A stretch of DNA of 64,000 nucleotides from Bacilli bacterium (GTDB taxonomy: Bacteria; Bacillota_I; Bacilli_A; RF39; UBA660). Where the stretch lies: assembly GCA_017411405.1 (NCBI GenBank), contig JAFQQE010000015.1, positions 89,204-153,203 on the forward strand, written 5' to 3'. The notes below the pieces were generated by a model, which ran no database searches, had not been told where the DNA came from, and was given only the letters and a program-made list of their open reading frames with translations. The position numbers and the translations under genes are program-made. Below, one piece after another: positions 37,715 through 47,687 of the stretch (positions are counted from its first letter, which is position 1; each line of letters opens with the position of its first letter).

Positions 37715-38467
37715 CTATTTTATGTCAAAAATTTCACTAACATTATTATTGCTAATTTCAGCCAATTTATCTAATCCAACATTTAATTCCTCAGATAAAA
37801 ATTTTGCTATTTTATTAATATAACTTGGATCATTAGTTTTGCCTCTATCAGGTACAGGTGTTAAATAAGGACTGTCAGTTTCAAATACAATATTATCTAT
37901 TCCAATAATTTTTAAAGTATCTATCAACTTACAATTTTTAAAAGTAACAACACCATTTATTCCTAATTTATACCCCATTTTAATATATTCTTTAGCCACT
38001 TCTACACTACCATTAAAGCAATGTATTATTCCTTTTAATTTATAGTTTTTTAAAATATCTAACATATCACCAGTAGATTCTCTAGAATGAATAATTACTG
38101 GTAAATTATATTTTCTAGCTAGCTCTAATTGCTTTATAAAGACTTTCTTTTGTTCTTCTTTAGTTTCTTTATTCCAATAATAATCTAACCCAATTTCGCC
38201 AATACCAACCATTTTATTATTATTCACATTATATATTATAATTTCTTCCATCTTATCTATTTCATCTAAATTTTCTTCAGGATGTAGTCCAACAACAACA
38301 AACATATTATCAAACCTATTAGACAATTCTAAAATTTCTTTAGCAGTTTTTATATTACATGCGTTATTTATTATAAATTTAATATTATTATTTTTCACCT
38401 TTTCCATTAATTTATCAATATCTTCATAATATTCATTATATATATGACAATGTGTATCAACAAACAT
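37715..38467 (-). CDS. tatD: TatD-family metal-dependent DNase
   Basis: A TIM-barrel metalloenzyme of 250 residues. DTHCH at the N-terminus, GEIGLDYYW, HSRES, HCFNGS and ETDSPYL provide the metal ligands. It starts at the ATG after GGAGATGAT. Same place as yabD in B. subtilis. Confidence 0.92.
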   Translation of the reverse strand: MFVDTHCHIYNEYYEDIDKLMEKVKNNNIKFIINNACNIKTAKEILELSNRFDNMFVVVGLHPEENLDEIDKMEEIIIYNVNNNKMVGIGEIGLDYYWNKETKEEQKKVFIKQLELARKYNLPVIIHSRESTGDMLDILKNYKLKGIIHCFNGSVEVAKEYIKMGYKLGINGVVTFKNCKLIDTLKIIGIDNIVFETDSPYLTPVPDRGKTNDPSYINKIAKFLSEELNVGLDKLAEISNNNVSEIFDIK

Positions 38468-38517
38468 TTTGATCATCTCCAAAAAAATTATATAATAAAA
38501 ATTAACATATTTCTATG

Positions 38518-39012
38518 TTAACTTATTAAATCAATTATAATAGTTTTTATTTCTTTTATTTCACTAAGTTTTTCTTCAATACTATCTTTAGATGTAATAA
38601 AAATATATCCCATCTTATTGCTATCTAATATTATAGGTTCTATATAACAATAACAATTAAAATTCTTATTTAATACAACATCTCTATTAATTAAAGATAC
38701 TTTGTTAGCATACTGTTCTAAATCTAATATAATTTCATCATTATATAAATATATATCACTATTACTACTTATTATTTTATTTTTTAAAACAATTGATATA
38801 TCATAACTACAAAAACTTTTTAAGAAATTTAATAATCTATCAAACTTATCTTTATAAGAATACAAGCCATTTCCCTTTTTTAATATAATAGAATTATCTT
38901 GAATATATATATCTAGTTCATCAAAATTATCTATCTTTAAAGTATTTCTAACTTGCTTAGGTATAACAACTCTTCCTAGTTCATCAATTCTTTTTTTAAA
39001 AGTATTACTCAA
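38518..39012 (-). CDS. spoVT: stage V sporulation regulator SpoVT-like
   Basis: A 164-residue transcription factor with an AbrB-type DNA-binding domain (KKRIDELGRVVIPKQVRNTL) and a C-terminal GAF-like part. SpoVT adjusts forespore-specific genes. In B. subtilis it follows mfd, as here. The start appears to be TTG, four bases after GGTGAT. Confidence 0.85.
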   Translation of the reverse strand: MSNTFKKRIDELGRVVIPKQVRNTLKIDNFDELDIYIQDNSIILKKGNGLYSYKDKFDRLLNFLKSFCSYDISIVLKNKIISSNSDIYLYNDEIILDLEQYANKVSLINRDVVLNKNFNCYCYIEPIILDSNKMGYIFITSKDSIEEKLSEIKEIKTIIIDLIS

Positions 39013-39039
39013 AAATATCACCAATACTAGTATGATATT

Positions 39040-42000
39040 TTAAATATTTTTTATACAAGTTTTAATTAATAATAATAAATCTAATAAATCTTTTACATAA
39101 TCATTTTTTCTGTTTACAATATTTAAGGAAATAATTAATTTTTTATCAAAATATTTTAAACTAAATTTAGGATTAATACTATATATTTGCAAAAACAATT
39201 TTTCACCGTCTACTTTATTAGAAACTTCTTCAGGAAATTCAATTTCTACATACTTATTAAGATATTTAACATTCTTTATATTTAAACTATCAGCTTCATT
39301 TTGGAACCATTCTTCATACATATAATATATAATATCGTCATTTAATTTTCCAAATCTATCTTGTATTTCATTTTTTACTTTTTCAAAACTTTCTTTAGAA
39401 GATATTTCATTTATTAATTTATGTATTTCCAATCTTAATGATTCATCATCTACATAATCTTCAGATATTGAAGTAGTAATATTTAAGAAATTATTATTAT
39501 CTTCATTATTCTTTTCTACTTCTATACCTTTTATTTTAGCAATTTCTTCATTAACCATATCCATATATAAATCAATTCCAACAGAACTAACAAAACCTGA
39601 TTGTATACTTCCTAATAATTCTCCAGCACCTCGTATAGATAAGTCTCTCATTGCAATTTTATACCCACTGCCGAGTTCAGTAAAATCTTTAATAGTTTTC
39701 AATCTTTTTATAGCTATATCATTTAACATTTTATTTTTTTCATACATCATATAGGCATAAGCAATTTTATCACTACGACCAACTCTACCTCGTATTTGAT
39801 ACAATTGACTTAAACCAAATTTATCTGCATTTTTAATAATTAATGTATTTACATTAGGAATGTCAATACCTGTTTCTATAATAGTTGTACATAATAATAC
39901 ATTATATTCTCCCGTAATAAAACTATTTATTCTTTCATTTAGTACTTCTTTTTCCATCTTACCATGAGCAATACATATTTTAGCTTCAGGTACTAAATAT
40001 TTTATTCTCGTAAATTCATTGTCAAGTGCTTCAATATTATTATGTAATATATATACTTGACCATCTCTTGACAATTCTTTATATATAGCTTCTTTTATTA
40101 AATAATCATTTTCTTCTATAACATAAGTTTGAACAGGATATCTATTAATAGGTGCGGTATCTATAATTGACAAATCCTTTACACCACTCATTGCAAGTTT
40201 TAAAGTTCTAGGAATAGGAGTTGCAGATAGTGTCAAGACATTTACATTTGTCTTTAATTGTTTAATTTTTTCTTTTTGACTTACTCCAAATCTTTGCTCT
40301 TCATCAATAACTAATAACCCTAATTGTTTAAAACTAATATCTTTATTTAATATTTTATGAGTACCAATTACTATATCAATTATTCCTTTTTTTAATCCTT
40401 CTTTAATTCTTTCTAAATCTTTATATGAAGTAAATCTATTTACTAACTCTATATTTACTGGAAAATGTCTGAATCTCTTTAAACAACTTTCATATTGTTG
40501 TTTAGATAATATAGTTGTAGGGCAAAGATATGCTACTTGACGATTATTCATAACAGTTCTAAACATTGCACGCATAGCTACTTCAGTTTTTCCAAAACCT
40601 ACATCACCACATAATAATCTATCCATAGGTTTACTTTTACTTAAATCTTCCAATATTTCTTTAATACATTTCTTTTGATCTAAAGTCTCTTCATATTCAA
40701 AATCTTTAGCAAAAATAACTTCTTCAGCAAATTCATCATAAATATCACCAGAGACTACTTCTCTTTCTGCATATAACTTTATTAATTCTGAAGAAATATC
40801 TTTAATTCTTTCTCTAGTCTTTATTTTAGTTTTAGCCCATAAATTATTACTTAAGCTATTTAACTTAGGCGTGCTAACATCACTATCTCCATATTTATAA
40901 ATGGTTTCAATCTTTTGAGCTGGAACATATATTTTATCATTACCAGCATAATTTATTAATAAATAATCCTTCTTTATACCATTATTTTCTAAAGTAACTA
41001 AGCCTTCGTATACTCCAATACCATGACTGACATGAACTACATAATCACCCTTCTTTAAATCTTCAAATCCTTTTATTTTTCTACCAATATTATATTTGTT
41101 AACAAATAACGACTTTTTAACAATATTTTCTATATCAAATTCAGAAATAACAATATAATCTTCAAAAATATAACCATTATCAATATTTCTCTTAACAATA
41201 TTAACTCTACCTTTGATTACATCTTTAAACGAAATATTATTACCAAATATAGAAATTAACTTATTAATTAAATTTTCATTAGTTACCATAAATATTACAT
41301 AATAATTATTAACATGTTCTTTAACATAAGTTTCTAATTTACTAAAATCATTATTAAAATTAATTATATCTTGAGATTTATAAGAAATAATTTCATTTTT
41401 TATAGGAACATCTTCTAAAGTATTAATAAATATTTGATTATTAATATTAATACTATAAAAATCATTAAAGATGTCTTCAATATTAAGTAAATTAAATTCA
41501 CTTTTAGAACTCAAAAAAGAATTATAAGATGTTAATGTTTTTTTATAATCTATAAAAAATACCATAGGATCATCTAACTTATTAACAATATTTTCTTTAT
41601 CTGCACACACTTCATCACTAAAACTATAAACGTCTATATCATTAATACTCTCATTAGAAATTTGCGTTTCATAATTAAATAATCTAATTGACTCTATATC
41701 GTCTCCAAAAAACTCTACTCTAATAGGACTTTCGCTATTTAAAGGAAAGAAGTCAACAATATAATTTCTTACAGCATATTCACCAGTAGTAGTAACTAAA
41801 TTAGTTTTTACATAATGATTGTTTTCCAAAAAGTCTATCAATTCTTTACGTTTAATATTAAAATCTAGTTTTAAAGAATTAACTTTTTTATCAATATATT
41901 TAATATAACCAGTTAAATTTGTTATAACAATAGATTTATCTTTATCAATACTATTTAAGGTATTAATTCTAATAATTTTTAAATCAGGAGATGCAGATAT

Positions 42001-42222
42001 TGCTAATGCTGTCGCAAATTCATCCATTGGAAAAAAGTATGTATTTGAACACAATTTATACATACTTTTATATAACTTATTTGCATCATATAAAGAATCA
42101 CTTACAATTAATATATTTTTATCATTATTATAAAAATAATTAAGAATATATTCATTAATTAAAGAAGCATTTAAGCCAGAAATAGTTAAATTATTATCAT
42201 ATTTAAAAAAACTATTTAACAC
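39040..42222 (-). CDS. mfd: transcription-repair coupling factor Mfd
   Basis: It releases stalled RNA polymerase and recruits UvrA. The 1060 residues contain the UvrB-like N-terminal part, the RNAP-interacting domain (GDYVVHVSHGIGVYEGL), a RecG-like helicase with GDVGFGKTEVA and DEEQRFG, and the TRCF C-terminal domain. It is about 100 residues shorter than usual. Start uncertain: GTG at 42222 fits the AGTGAT site better than GTG at 42231. It overlaps or abuts pth. Confidence 0.95.
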   Translation of the reverse strand: MLNSFFKYDNNLTISGLNASLINEYILNYFYNNDKNILIVSDSLYDANKLYKSMYKLCSNTYFFPMDEFATALAISASPDLKIIRINTLNSIDKDKSIVITNLTGYIKYIDKKVNSLKLDFNIKRKELIDFLENNHYVKTNLVTTTGEYAVRNYIVDFFPLNSESPIRVEFFGDDIESIRLFNYETQISNESINDIDVYSFSDEVCADKENIVNKLDDPMVFFIDYKKTLTSYNSFLSSKSEFNLLNIEDIFNDFYSININNQIFINTLEDVPIKNEIISYKSQDIINFNNDFSKLETYVKEHVNNYYVIFMVTNENLINKLISIFGNNISFKDVIKGRVNIVKRNIDNGYIFEDYIVISEFDIENIVKKSLFVNKYNIGRKIKGFEDLKKGDYVVHVSHGIGVYEGLVTLENNGIKKDYLLINYAGNDKIYVPAQKIETIYKYGDSDVSTPKLNSLSNNLWAKTKIKTRERIKDISSELIKLYAEREVVSGDIYDEFAEEVIFAKDFEYEETLDQKKCIKEILEDLSKSKPMDRLLCGDVGFGKTEVAMRAMFRTVMNNRQVAYLCPTTILSKQQYESCLKRFRHFPVNIELVNRFTSYKDLERIKEGLKKGIIDIVIGTHKILNKDISFKQLGLLVIDEEQRFGVSQKEKIKQLKTNVNVLTLSATPIPRTLKLAMSGVKDLSIIDTAPINRYPVQTYVIEENDYLIKEAIYKELSRDGQVYILHNNIEALDNEFTRIKYLVPEAKICIAHGKMEKEVLNERINSFITGEYNVLLCTTIIETGIDIPNVNTLIIKNADKFGLSQLYQIRGRVGRSDKIAYAYMMYEKNKMLNDIAIKRLKTIKDFTELGSGYKIAMRDLSIRGAGELLGSIQSGFVSSVGIDLYMDMVNEEIAKIKGIEVEKNNEDNNNFLNITTSISEDYVDDESLRLEIHKLINEISSKESFEKVKNEIQDRFGKLNDDIIYYMYEEWFQNEADSLNIKNVKYLNKYVEIEFPEEVSNKVDGEKLFLQIYSINPKFSLKYFDKKLIISLNIVNRKNDYVKDLLDLLLLIKTCIKNI

Positions 42223-42227
42223 ACTAA

Positions 42228-42770
42228 TCACTTTCCATTATATTTATTCATTACATATTCATAGTCATATTTTATAAAATCATCTATAGCTTTAAATAAA
42301 ATATCAAAATTGATCATATCCAACTCTTTTTTACTAAATTTACCTAATACAAAATCTATAACATCATCTTTCTTATCATTACTAATACCAATTTTCATTC
42401 TAAAAAATGATTCTGTCTTTAAATTATTAATTATTGACTTTATACCGTTATGTCCACCACTAGAACTATTAAATTTGAATTTAAAAGTACCAATCTTTAA
42501 ATCTAAGTCATCATGAATTACCATAATATCATCCGGATTTACATTATAATATTTTACATATTGAACTAGAGAAAATCCAGAATTATTCATAAAAGTTTGA
42601 GGTTTTATAAATATAATTTTTTCATCACATATATATTCATAATATAAACCATCAAATTTTTCCTTAAACTTTACATTACCTAAATATCTATCTATAACTT
42701 CAAAACCTATATTATGTCGAGTATTATTGTACTCTTTCCCAGGGTTACCTAATCCTACTATTAACTTCAT
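42228..42770 (-). CDS. pth: peptidyl-tRNA hydrolase
   Basis: It recycles peptidyl-tRNA. Catalytic His at residue 19 (NTRHNIGF), N9 in GLGNPG and the IHDDLDL and SSSGGHNGIKSI motifs are present. 180 residues. The start follows GGAGGG. The pth-mfd order is conserved in Firmicutes; it overlaps the upstream methyltransferase gene by four bases. Confidence 0.96.
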   Translation of the reverse strand: MKLIVGLGNPGKEYNNTRHNIGFEVIDRYLGNVKFKEKFDGLYYEYICDEKIIFIKPQTFMNNSGFSLVQYVKYYNVNPDDIMVIHDDLDLKIGTFKFKFNSSSGGHNGIKSIINNLKTESFFRMKIGISNDKKDDVIDFVLGKFSKKELDMINFDILFKAIDDFIKYDYEYVMNKYNGK

Positions 42771-43444
42771 TTTCCCTCCAAATATTTATCAATATATAAT
42801 GGTTTCATAATTTTTAAATCATTTTTACAATTATATTTTGCACATATTAATAAAAAACATGAATCACTATCTAAATTATCATAAACAAATTGTATTTTTC
42901 TTAATCCAAAACCATATTTATTTAATAAATCTATAATATCTACTAAACGTTCGCATCTATGTACTAAATATAATGAACCACTATTTGTAATTATCTTAGA
43001 AGATATTTGAATAATATCTTCTAACGTTACTAATATTTCATGTCTAGCAATAGCTTTACTATCATTTTTATTTATTTTGCTTCCTTTATTAAATTTAAAA
43101 TATGGAGGATTACATGTGATTATATCAAATTTACCTCTCACATTTACTTCAATATTATTAACATCACAATTAATCATTGTAATATTTTTTATATCATTAT
43201 AAAGAATACTATTTAATGCTAACTCATATATATCTTTTTGTATTTCTATACCATATATTTCTTTTGAAAATTTTTGAGATAATATCATTGGTATAGGAGC
43301 ATTTCCACTACATAAATCTATAATCCTTTTTGCTTTATAATTTATCTCTACAAATTCTGCTAATAAAACTGAATCAATAGAATATTTAAAAGCTTCTTCA
43401 TTTTGATATATTTTCAAATTATAATTTAATAGGTCATTCAACAT
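42767..43444 (-). CDS. tRNA1(Val) A37 N6-methyltransferase family (YabB/TrmN6)
   Basis: An N6-adenine-type methyltransferase of about 225 residues. The SAM loop is IDLCSGNAPIP and the catalytic NPPY motif reads ITCNPPYF. The position after ricT matches B. subtilis yabB. The substrate is inferred from family. Confidence 0.85.
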   Translation of the reverse strand: MLNDLLNYNLKIYQNEEAFKYSIDSVLLAEFVEINYKAKRIIDLCSGNAPIPMILSQKFSKEIYGIEIQKDIYELALNSILYNDIKNITMINCDVNNIEVNVRGKFDIITCNPPYFKFNKGSKINKNDSKAIARHEILVTLEDIIQISSKIITNSGSLYLVHRCERLVDIIDLLNKYGFGLRKIQFVYDNLDSDSCFLLICAKYNCKNDLKIMKPLYIDKYLEGK

Positions 43445-44210
43445 TATAATCAACTACTTTTTCTATACCATTTAAATCTACATATACTTTACCTTTTAAT
43501 AAATCAAGTTTTATTACTTTACACTTTTGTCCGTCAACCTCTATTTCATCATTAATTTTAGGCATTTTATCTCTTAGCTCACAATATACATCATCTTCAT
43601 AAGACAAACAACAAAGTAATCTTCCACAACACCCATTAATTTTTGAAGGATTTAAAGAAATATTTTGATTCTTAGCCATGTTAATACTAATGCCTTCCAT
43701 ACTTTTTTTAAAAGTAGTACAGCATAATGCATGTCCACATTGACCCAAACCACCTATTTCTTTAGCTTTATCCCTAACACCAATTTGATGCATTTCTATA
43801 TATGTTTTATATTTAGCTGCTAAAAACTTTACTAACTCTCGGAAATCAATTCTTTCATCAGCAATAAAATTTATTAATAATTGTTTTTTATCAAATGTAA
43901 AGGATACATCAACAATTTTCATAGGAATATCATCTTCTTCAACTTTACATTTTACAATATCATAAACTTCCTTAGCACTCTTTAAATTCGATAAATATTT
44001 ATTATAATCTTTATCATCGGCTTTTCTTATAACCTTTTTTAAATCACTTACACTATTTTTTTTAAAGTCAACATTAGTATCATTAATAAAACCAAATTGT
44101 ATGCCTTTTTCAGTTTCAACTAATACGTAATCTTCTTTATTTAATTCTAAATCTTCTGATTCAAAATAATAAGCTTTACCATCTTTTTTAAATTTTACAC
44201 TAACTACCAT
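43434..44210 (-). CDS. ricT: RicT/YaaT (PSP1 domain) iron-sulfur regulator
   Basis: RicT works with RicA and RicF in mRNA maturation with RNase Y and, in B. subtilis, in phosphorelay, competence and sporulation. The PSP1 domain and the cysteine-rich part (GLGQCGHALCCTTF, NGCCGRLLCCLSYE) are intact. The start chosen is the ATG nine bases after GGAAG. It overlaps the next gene. Confidence 0.92.
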   Translation of the reverse strand: MVVSVKFKKDGKAYYFESEDLELNKEDYVLVETEKGIQFGFINDTNVDFKKNSVSDLKKVIRKADDKDYNKYLSNLKSAKEVYDIVKCKVEEDDIPMKIVDVSFTFDKKQLLINFIADERIDFRELVKFLAAKYKTYIEMHQIGVRDKAKEIGGLGQCGHALCCTTFKKSMEGISINMAKNQNISLNPSKINGCCGRLLCCLSYEDDVYCELRDKMPKINDEIEVDGQKCKVIKLDLLKGKVYVDLNGIEKVVDYNVE

Positions 44211-44940
44211 TAATTTCACTTCCTTCCAATAAAATATAATCTAAAACATAATCTATATTTACATTATGATTTAACATAGAAATAACTCTATTAATTTTTT
44301 TTATCAAAATAATTTTATCAGGTTCAAATATACAACTGTAACAATATTTTAAATATTCGTTGAACAAATCAATTATATCATTTCTATCATATTTTTCAAA
44401 ATATCTTTTTGCATTATACAACTTTACATATTTATTTACATTATTATTAAATAAATTATCTATAATAATAATTTTATCATCAGATATTTCTATATTGGAT
44501 TCGTAATAACAATTAACAATTTGACATCTACTTTTTATAGTAAGTAATACTGAATCTAAATTATCAGTAATAAATAAAGCTATAATATTGGGATTAGGTT
44601 CTTCTAAAAATTTTAATATCATGTTAGCACTGGATGAATTTAATTTATGTACTTCTTCAATTAAATAAACTCTTTTATCATTTATATAAGATGTATTTTT
44701 AAAAAAATTTTTTAATTCTAACATATCTTCTTTTAAAATATTTTTTTTATCACTTTTAGGAATAGTAATATAATCAGTAATCTTATTAGATTCATTGTTA
44801 TTAAATAATTTATCTATAAGAAGATTTACATCTTTTTGACAACTAAAAAAATCATTTGTATAGAAAATATACGAATGAGAATTTTTATTATTTAAAAATA
44901 ATTCATAAAGATTATTAAATACTTCTTCATTAATAAACAC
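44200..44940 (-). CDS. holB: DNA polymerase III delta' subunit-like (HolB)
   Basis: A clamp-loader ATPase-fold subunit of about 246 residues. It has the AAA+ layout with YLIEEVHKLNSSSANMILKFLEEPNPNIIALF and the sensor region, but no Walker A loop, as is normal for delta'. At about 246 residues it is shorter than the usual 300-330. The start is uncertain (GTG four bases after AGGTGG). Its beginning abuts the bofA stop. Confidence 0.8.
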   Translation of the reverse strand: MFINEEVFNNLYELFLNNKNSHSYIFYTNDFFSCQKDVNLLIDKLFNNNESNKITDYITIPKSDKKNILKEDMLELKNFFKNTSYINDKRVYLIEEVHKLNSSSANMILKFLEEPNPNIIALFITDNLDSVLLTIKSRCQIVNCYYESNIEISDDKIIIIDNLFNNNVNKYVKLYNAKRYFEKYDRNDIIDLFNEYLKYCYSCIFEPDKIILIKKINRVISMLNHNVNIDYVLDYILLEGSEINGS

Positions 44941-44942
44941 TA

Positions 44943-45119
44943 TTACCACCTACTTAAAAATAATAACAATATAAGTCCTGGAAACTTAAAAAAATAAACT
45001 ATTAGTAAACTAAATATACTTATAGGTATATTATAATTTAACTTTGACAAAAATATATTAATTGTAAATAAATATATTAATGTAATAAATAAATTTTTTA
45101 TAATTCTAGAAAATCGCAT
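44943..45119 (-). CDS. bofA: BofA-like pro-sigma-K processing inhibitor
   Basis: A 58-residue protein (MRFSRIIKNLFITLIYLF...) with two hydrophobic segments. The C-terminal part, YNIPISIFSLLIVYFFKFPG then LILLLF, matches the BofA pattern (N-x-P-I-N...G-x-P-G). BofA holds the SpoIVFB protease inactive in the outer forespore membrane. In B. subtilis recR is followed by yaaL and bofA, as nearly here. GGTGAT precedes ATG by three bases. Its start codon is in a hairpin (45111-45147). Confidence 0.75.
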   Translation of the reverse strand: MRFSRIIKNLFITLIYLFTINIFLSKLNYNIPISIFSLLIVYFFKFPGLILLLFLSRW

Positions 45120-45147
45120 AATATCACCAATTAACTATATGCGATTT
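45111..45147 (-). promoter_or_regulatory. hairpin over the bofA start codon
   Basis: AAATCGCATA and TATGCGATTT form a perfect 10-bp stem with a 17-base loop. The loop holds the GGTGAT ribosome site and the 3' arm holds the ATG. It has no T-run long enough for efficient termination (TTTTC), so it may limit bofA translation. Confidence 0.55.
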
Positions 45148-45152
45148 ACTCT

Positions 45153-45752
45153 TTAAATATCTTTTCTATCTTTTAATGCTCTATCTAAGGTTATAGAATC
45201 TAAATAATCTATTTCTACTCCCATTGGTATACCATAAGATAATCTAGTAATTTTAACATTATATTCTTCTAATATTTTTTTCAAATATAAAGTTGTAGCT
45301 TCGCCTTCAATCGAAGGTTTTAAAGCAATAATAATTTCAGTATCATTACCACTGTTTTTAGCAATCCTTTCTATTAAAGAATTAATATTTAATTCATCAG
45401 GAGTAATACCATCTATCGGAGATATAACTCCATTTAAAACATGATATTTTCCTTCATAATTACCTGTTTTTTCAAACATTATTACACTTTTATAATCTTC
45501 TACTACACATATAATATTATCTTTTCTAAATTTATTAATACAAATATTACAAACATCATTATCAGTGATATGACCACAAATATTACATCTATTAATATTT
45601 TTTTTTAGTTCTACAATATATTCCGAAAATAACTCAACGTCTTCTTTAGACATTTCTAAAACAGATAATGCTAAACGTTCAGCTGTTTTTTCACCAATTC
45701 CATTAAATTTCTTAAAAGATTCTATAGTTTTCACTATAATATCAGGATACAT
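45153..45752 (-). CDS. recR: recombination mediator RecR
   Basis: RecR forms a DNA-clamping ring with RecO/RecF. The four-cysteine zinc finger (CNICGHITDNDVCNIC), the Toprim domain with VVEDYKSVI, and the C-terminal GIPMGVEIDYLD motif are present; 199 residues. ATG overlaps the TAA of ebfC. Confidence 0.96.
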   Translation of the reverse strand: MYPDIIVKTIESFKKFNGIGEKTAERLALSVLEMSKEDVELFSEYIVELKKNINRCNICGHITDNDVCNICINKFRKDNIICVVEDYKSVIMFEKTGNYEGKYHVLNGVISPIDGITPDELNINSLIERIAKNSGNDTEIIIALKPSIEGEATTLYLKKILEEYNVKITRLSYGIPMGVEIDYLDSITLDRALKDRKDI

Positions 45753-46051
45753 TAAAATAGACCTCCAGCCATTTTACTGTACATTCCTAATTTCTTTTCT
45801 ATTTCCTTATCTATTTTTTCATATGCATCATTTATAGCAATTTTTATCATATCTTCTAGACATTCTAAATCTTCCTCATCCATAGTAATTTTATTTTTTA
45901 TATTTATCTTAGATATAGTTTTATCACCCATTAATTCTACATCAACCCATTCACTACATCCAATAAATTTCATTTCATTAATTTCTTGTTGTTTTTTTTG
46001 TATATCCTTTTGCATTTTTTGTGCTTGCGCCATTAAATTACTCATATTCAT
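45752..46051 (-). CDS. nucleoid-associated protein YbaB/EbfC
   Basis: A small DNA-binding dimer of 99 residues (MSNLMAQAQKMQKDIQKKQQ...). The gene is between dnaX and recR, the standard arrangement. The ribosome site GGAGAGAG is 6 bases before ATG. Confidence 0.93.
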   Translation of the reverse strand: MNMSNLMAQAQKMQKDIQKKQQEINEMKFIGCSEWVDVELMGDKTISKINIKNKITMDEEDLECLEDMIKIAINDAYEKIDKEIEKKLGMYSKMAGGLF

Positions 46052-46064
46052 AATTTTCTCTCTC

Positions 46065-47645
46065 CTATCTAATTTCTATTATATCATTACCAAATATATT
46101 TTCTGCTAAACTTTTTGATTTAACATCTTCTTCTATAATATTTTCTTCTTCATTGATATAAGTATATTTTTTTGTTTTATTTGAAATATATTCATTTTTC
46201 TCTTTTAACCACTCATCTTTTGATAAAGCTATAAATTTATAATTTAAATTATTTAATTCATTAAATTCTTGCTCTATTAAATATAAATTTTGATTAAATA
46301 TTAACATCTCACTTTCTGTTTTTAAAGAAAATATAACATTTGTCTCTGAAACAACTTCAATATCAGAATTTTCTATATATCCTAAAATATTATATTTATT
46401 TTCAACATTTAAATTTTGAATTAATTTATCCCATAATTCTATAAATTGTTTTTTACATTCTTTTGACGCTCCTACAAAAGAATTGTTAATTCTAATAAAC
46501 TTTATTTTATTATTATCAATTATAATTTCATCTGCTACTTTTTCTTCATTAATGTCGTTATTATTAATATTGTTGTTATCATTATTTAATTTCTTTTTTT
46601 CACCAATTATTTCCTGGGAAATATCTACAAAATTATTTCCCGGGAAATAATTTTCTGATATTAACAATGTCTTTATTAAAGTAAATGGGTTTACAATTGA
46701 ATTAAAAGTTAACACAAGATTGTTTAAATCATATATAATCTTCTTTATTACTTTCTCATCAGTATTAGTTGTCAACATTATGTCTAGTAAATAATCAATA
46801 AAATTATTTATAAAATTTAAAGGAGTTATACCACTATTATTTATTTCATTTATTAAACTATTTATAGATTTTTTATCATTATTTTTAATTAATGTAAATA
46901 ATTTGTCAAATTTCGTTTTTGTTAAAATACCAAAGTTTTTTTCAATTATCTCTACATTAATATCTTTACTAAATTTTGAAATTTGATCTAAATAACTTAA
47001 TGCATCACGCATACATCCATCTGATAATTTTATAATTTCATTTAAAGCATTGTTATCTATATTTATATTTTCTTCTTTACATATACTTAACAATGATTTT
47101 TCCATTACTTCATTATTTATTTTATAAAAATCAAAACGTTGACATCTTGACATAACTGTTTCTGGTATTTTATTCACCTCAGTAGTAGCTAGTATAAAAA
47201 TAACATGACTTGGCGGTTCTTCTAAAGTTTTTAAAAAAGCATTCCAAGCACTATTAGATAACATATGAACTTCATCTATAATATATATTTTATATTTAGA
47301 ATTATATGGTAAAATCTTTACACTATCTCTTAATAATCTTATTTCTTCAACTCCATTGTTACTAGCAGCATCAATTTCTATAATATCTGCTGATTCATTA
47401 TAGTTTACACATTGTTCACATTCATCACAAGATATACCATTACTATTACTTAAACAATTTAAAGTCTTAGCAAATATTTTTGCAGTACTAGTTTTACCAG
47501 TTCCTCTAGGCCCTGTAAATATGTAAGCATGAGCAATTTTATTTAATTTTATTGAATTAATTAAAATTTCTTTTACATTATCTTGACCAATTAATTGATT
47601 AAAGTTTTTAGGTCTATATTTTCTATAAAATACTTTATAATCCAT
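46065..47645 (-). CDS. dnaX: DNA polymerase III subunit gamma/tau
   Basis: The clamp-loader motor. Walker A GPRGTGKT is at residues 45-52, zinc-binding cysteines at 64, 73, 76 and 79, and IIDEVHMLSNSAWNAFLKTLEEPP is the Walker B region. 526 residues; the C-terminal tau part is short. Two Noc-type motifs (46609 and 46635) lie within the coding region at about residue 335-345. Confidence 0.96.
   Translation of the reverse strand: MDYKVFYRKYRPKNFNQLIGQDNVKEILINSIKLNKIAHAYIFTGPRGTGKTSTAKIFAKTLNCLSNSNGISCDECEQCVNYNESADIIEIDAASNNGVEEIRLLRDSVKILPYNSKYKIYIIDEVHMLSNSAWNAFLKTLEEPPSHVIFILATTEVNKIPETVMSRCQRFDFYKINNEVMEKSLLSICKEENINIDNNALNEIIKLSDGCMRDALSYLDQISKFSKDINVEIIEKNFGILTKTKFDKLFTLIKNNDKKSINSLINEINNSGITPLNFINNFIDYLLDIMLTTNTDEKVIKKIIYDLNNLVLTFNSIVNPFTLIKTLLISENYFPGNNFVDISQEIIGEKKKLNNDNNNINNNDINEEKVADEIIIDNNKIKFIRINNSFVGASKECKKQFIELWDKLIQNLNVENKYNILGYIENSDIEVVSETNVIFSLKTESEMLIFNQNLYLIEQEFNELNNLNYKFIALSKDEWLKEKNEYISNKTKKYTYINEEENIIEEDVKSKSLAENIFGNDIIEIR
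46609..46622. promoter_or_regulatory. Noc-binding-site-like motif, one change
   Basis: ATTTCCTGGGAAAT: one mismatch to the B. subtilis Noc box ATTTCCCGGGAAAT. It lies 26 bases from the perfect copy within dnaX. Confidence 0.6.
46635..46648. promoter_or_regulatory. Noc binding site (perfect)
   Basis: ATTTCCCGGGAAAT, identical to the known Noc box of B. subtilis, inside dnaX. The flanks extend the symmetry (AATT on the left, AATT on the right). Confidence 0.85.
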
Positions 47646-47687
47646 AAAAAACCTCCCAATTTAATTATAACATAATAAATAAAAATA

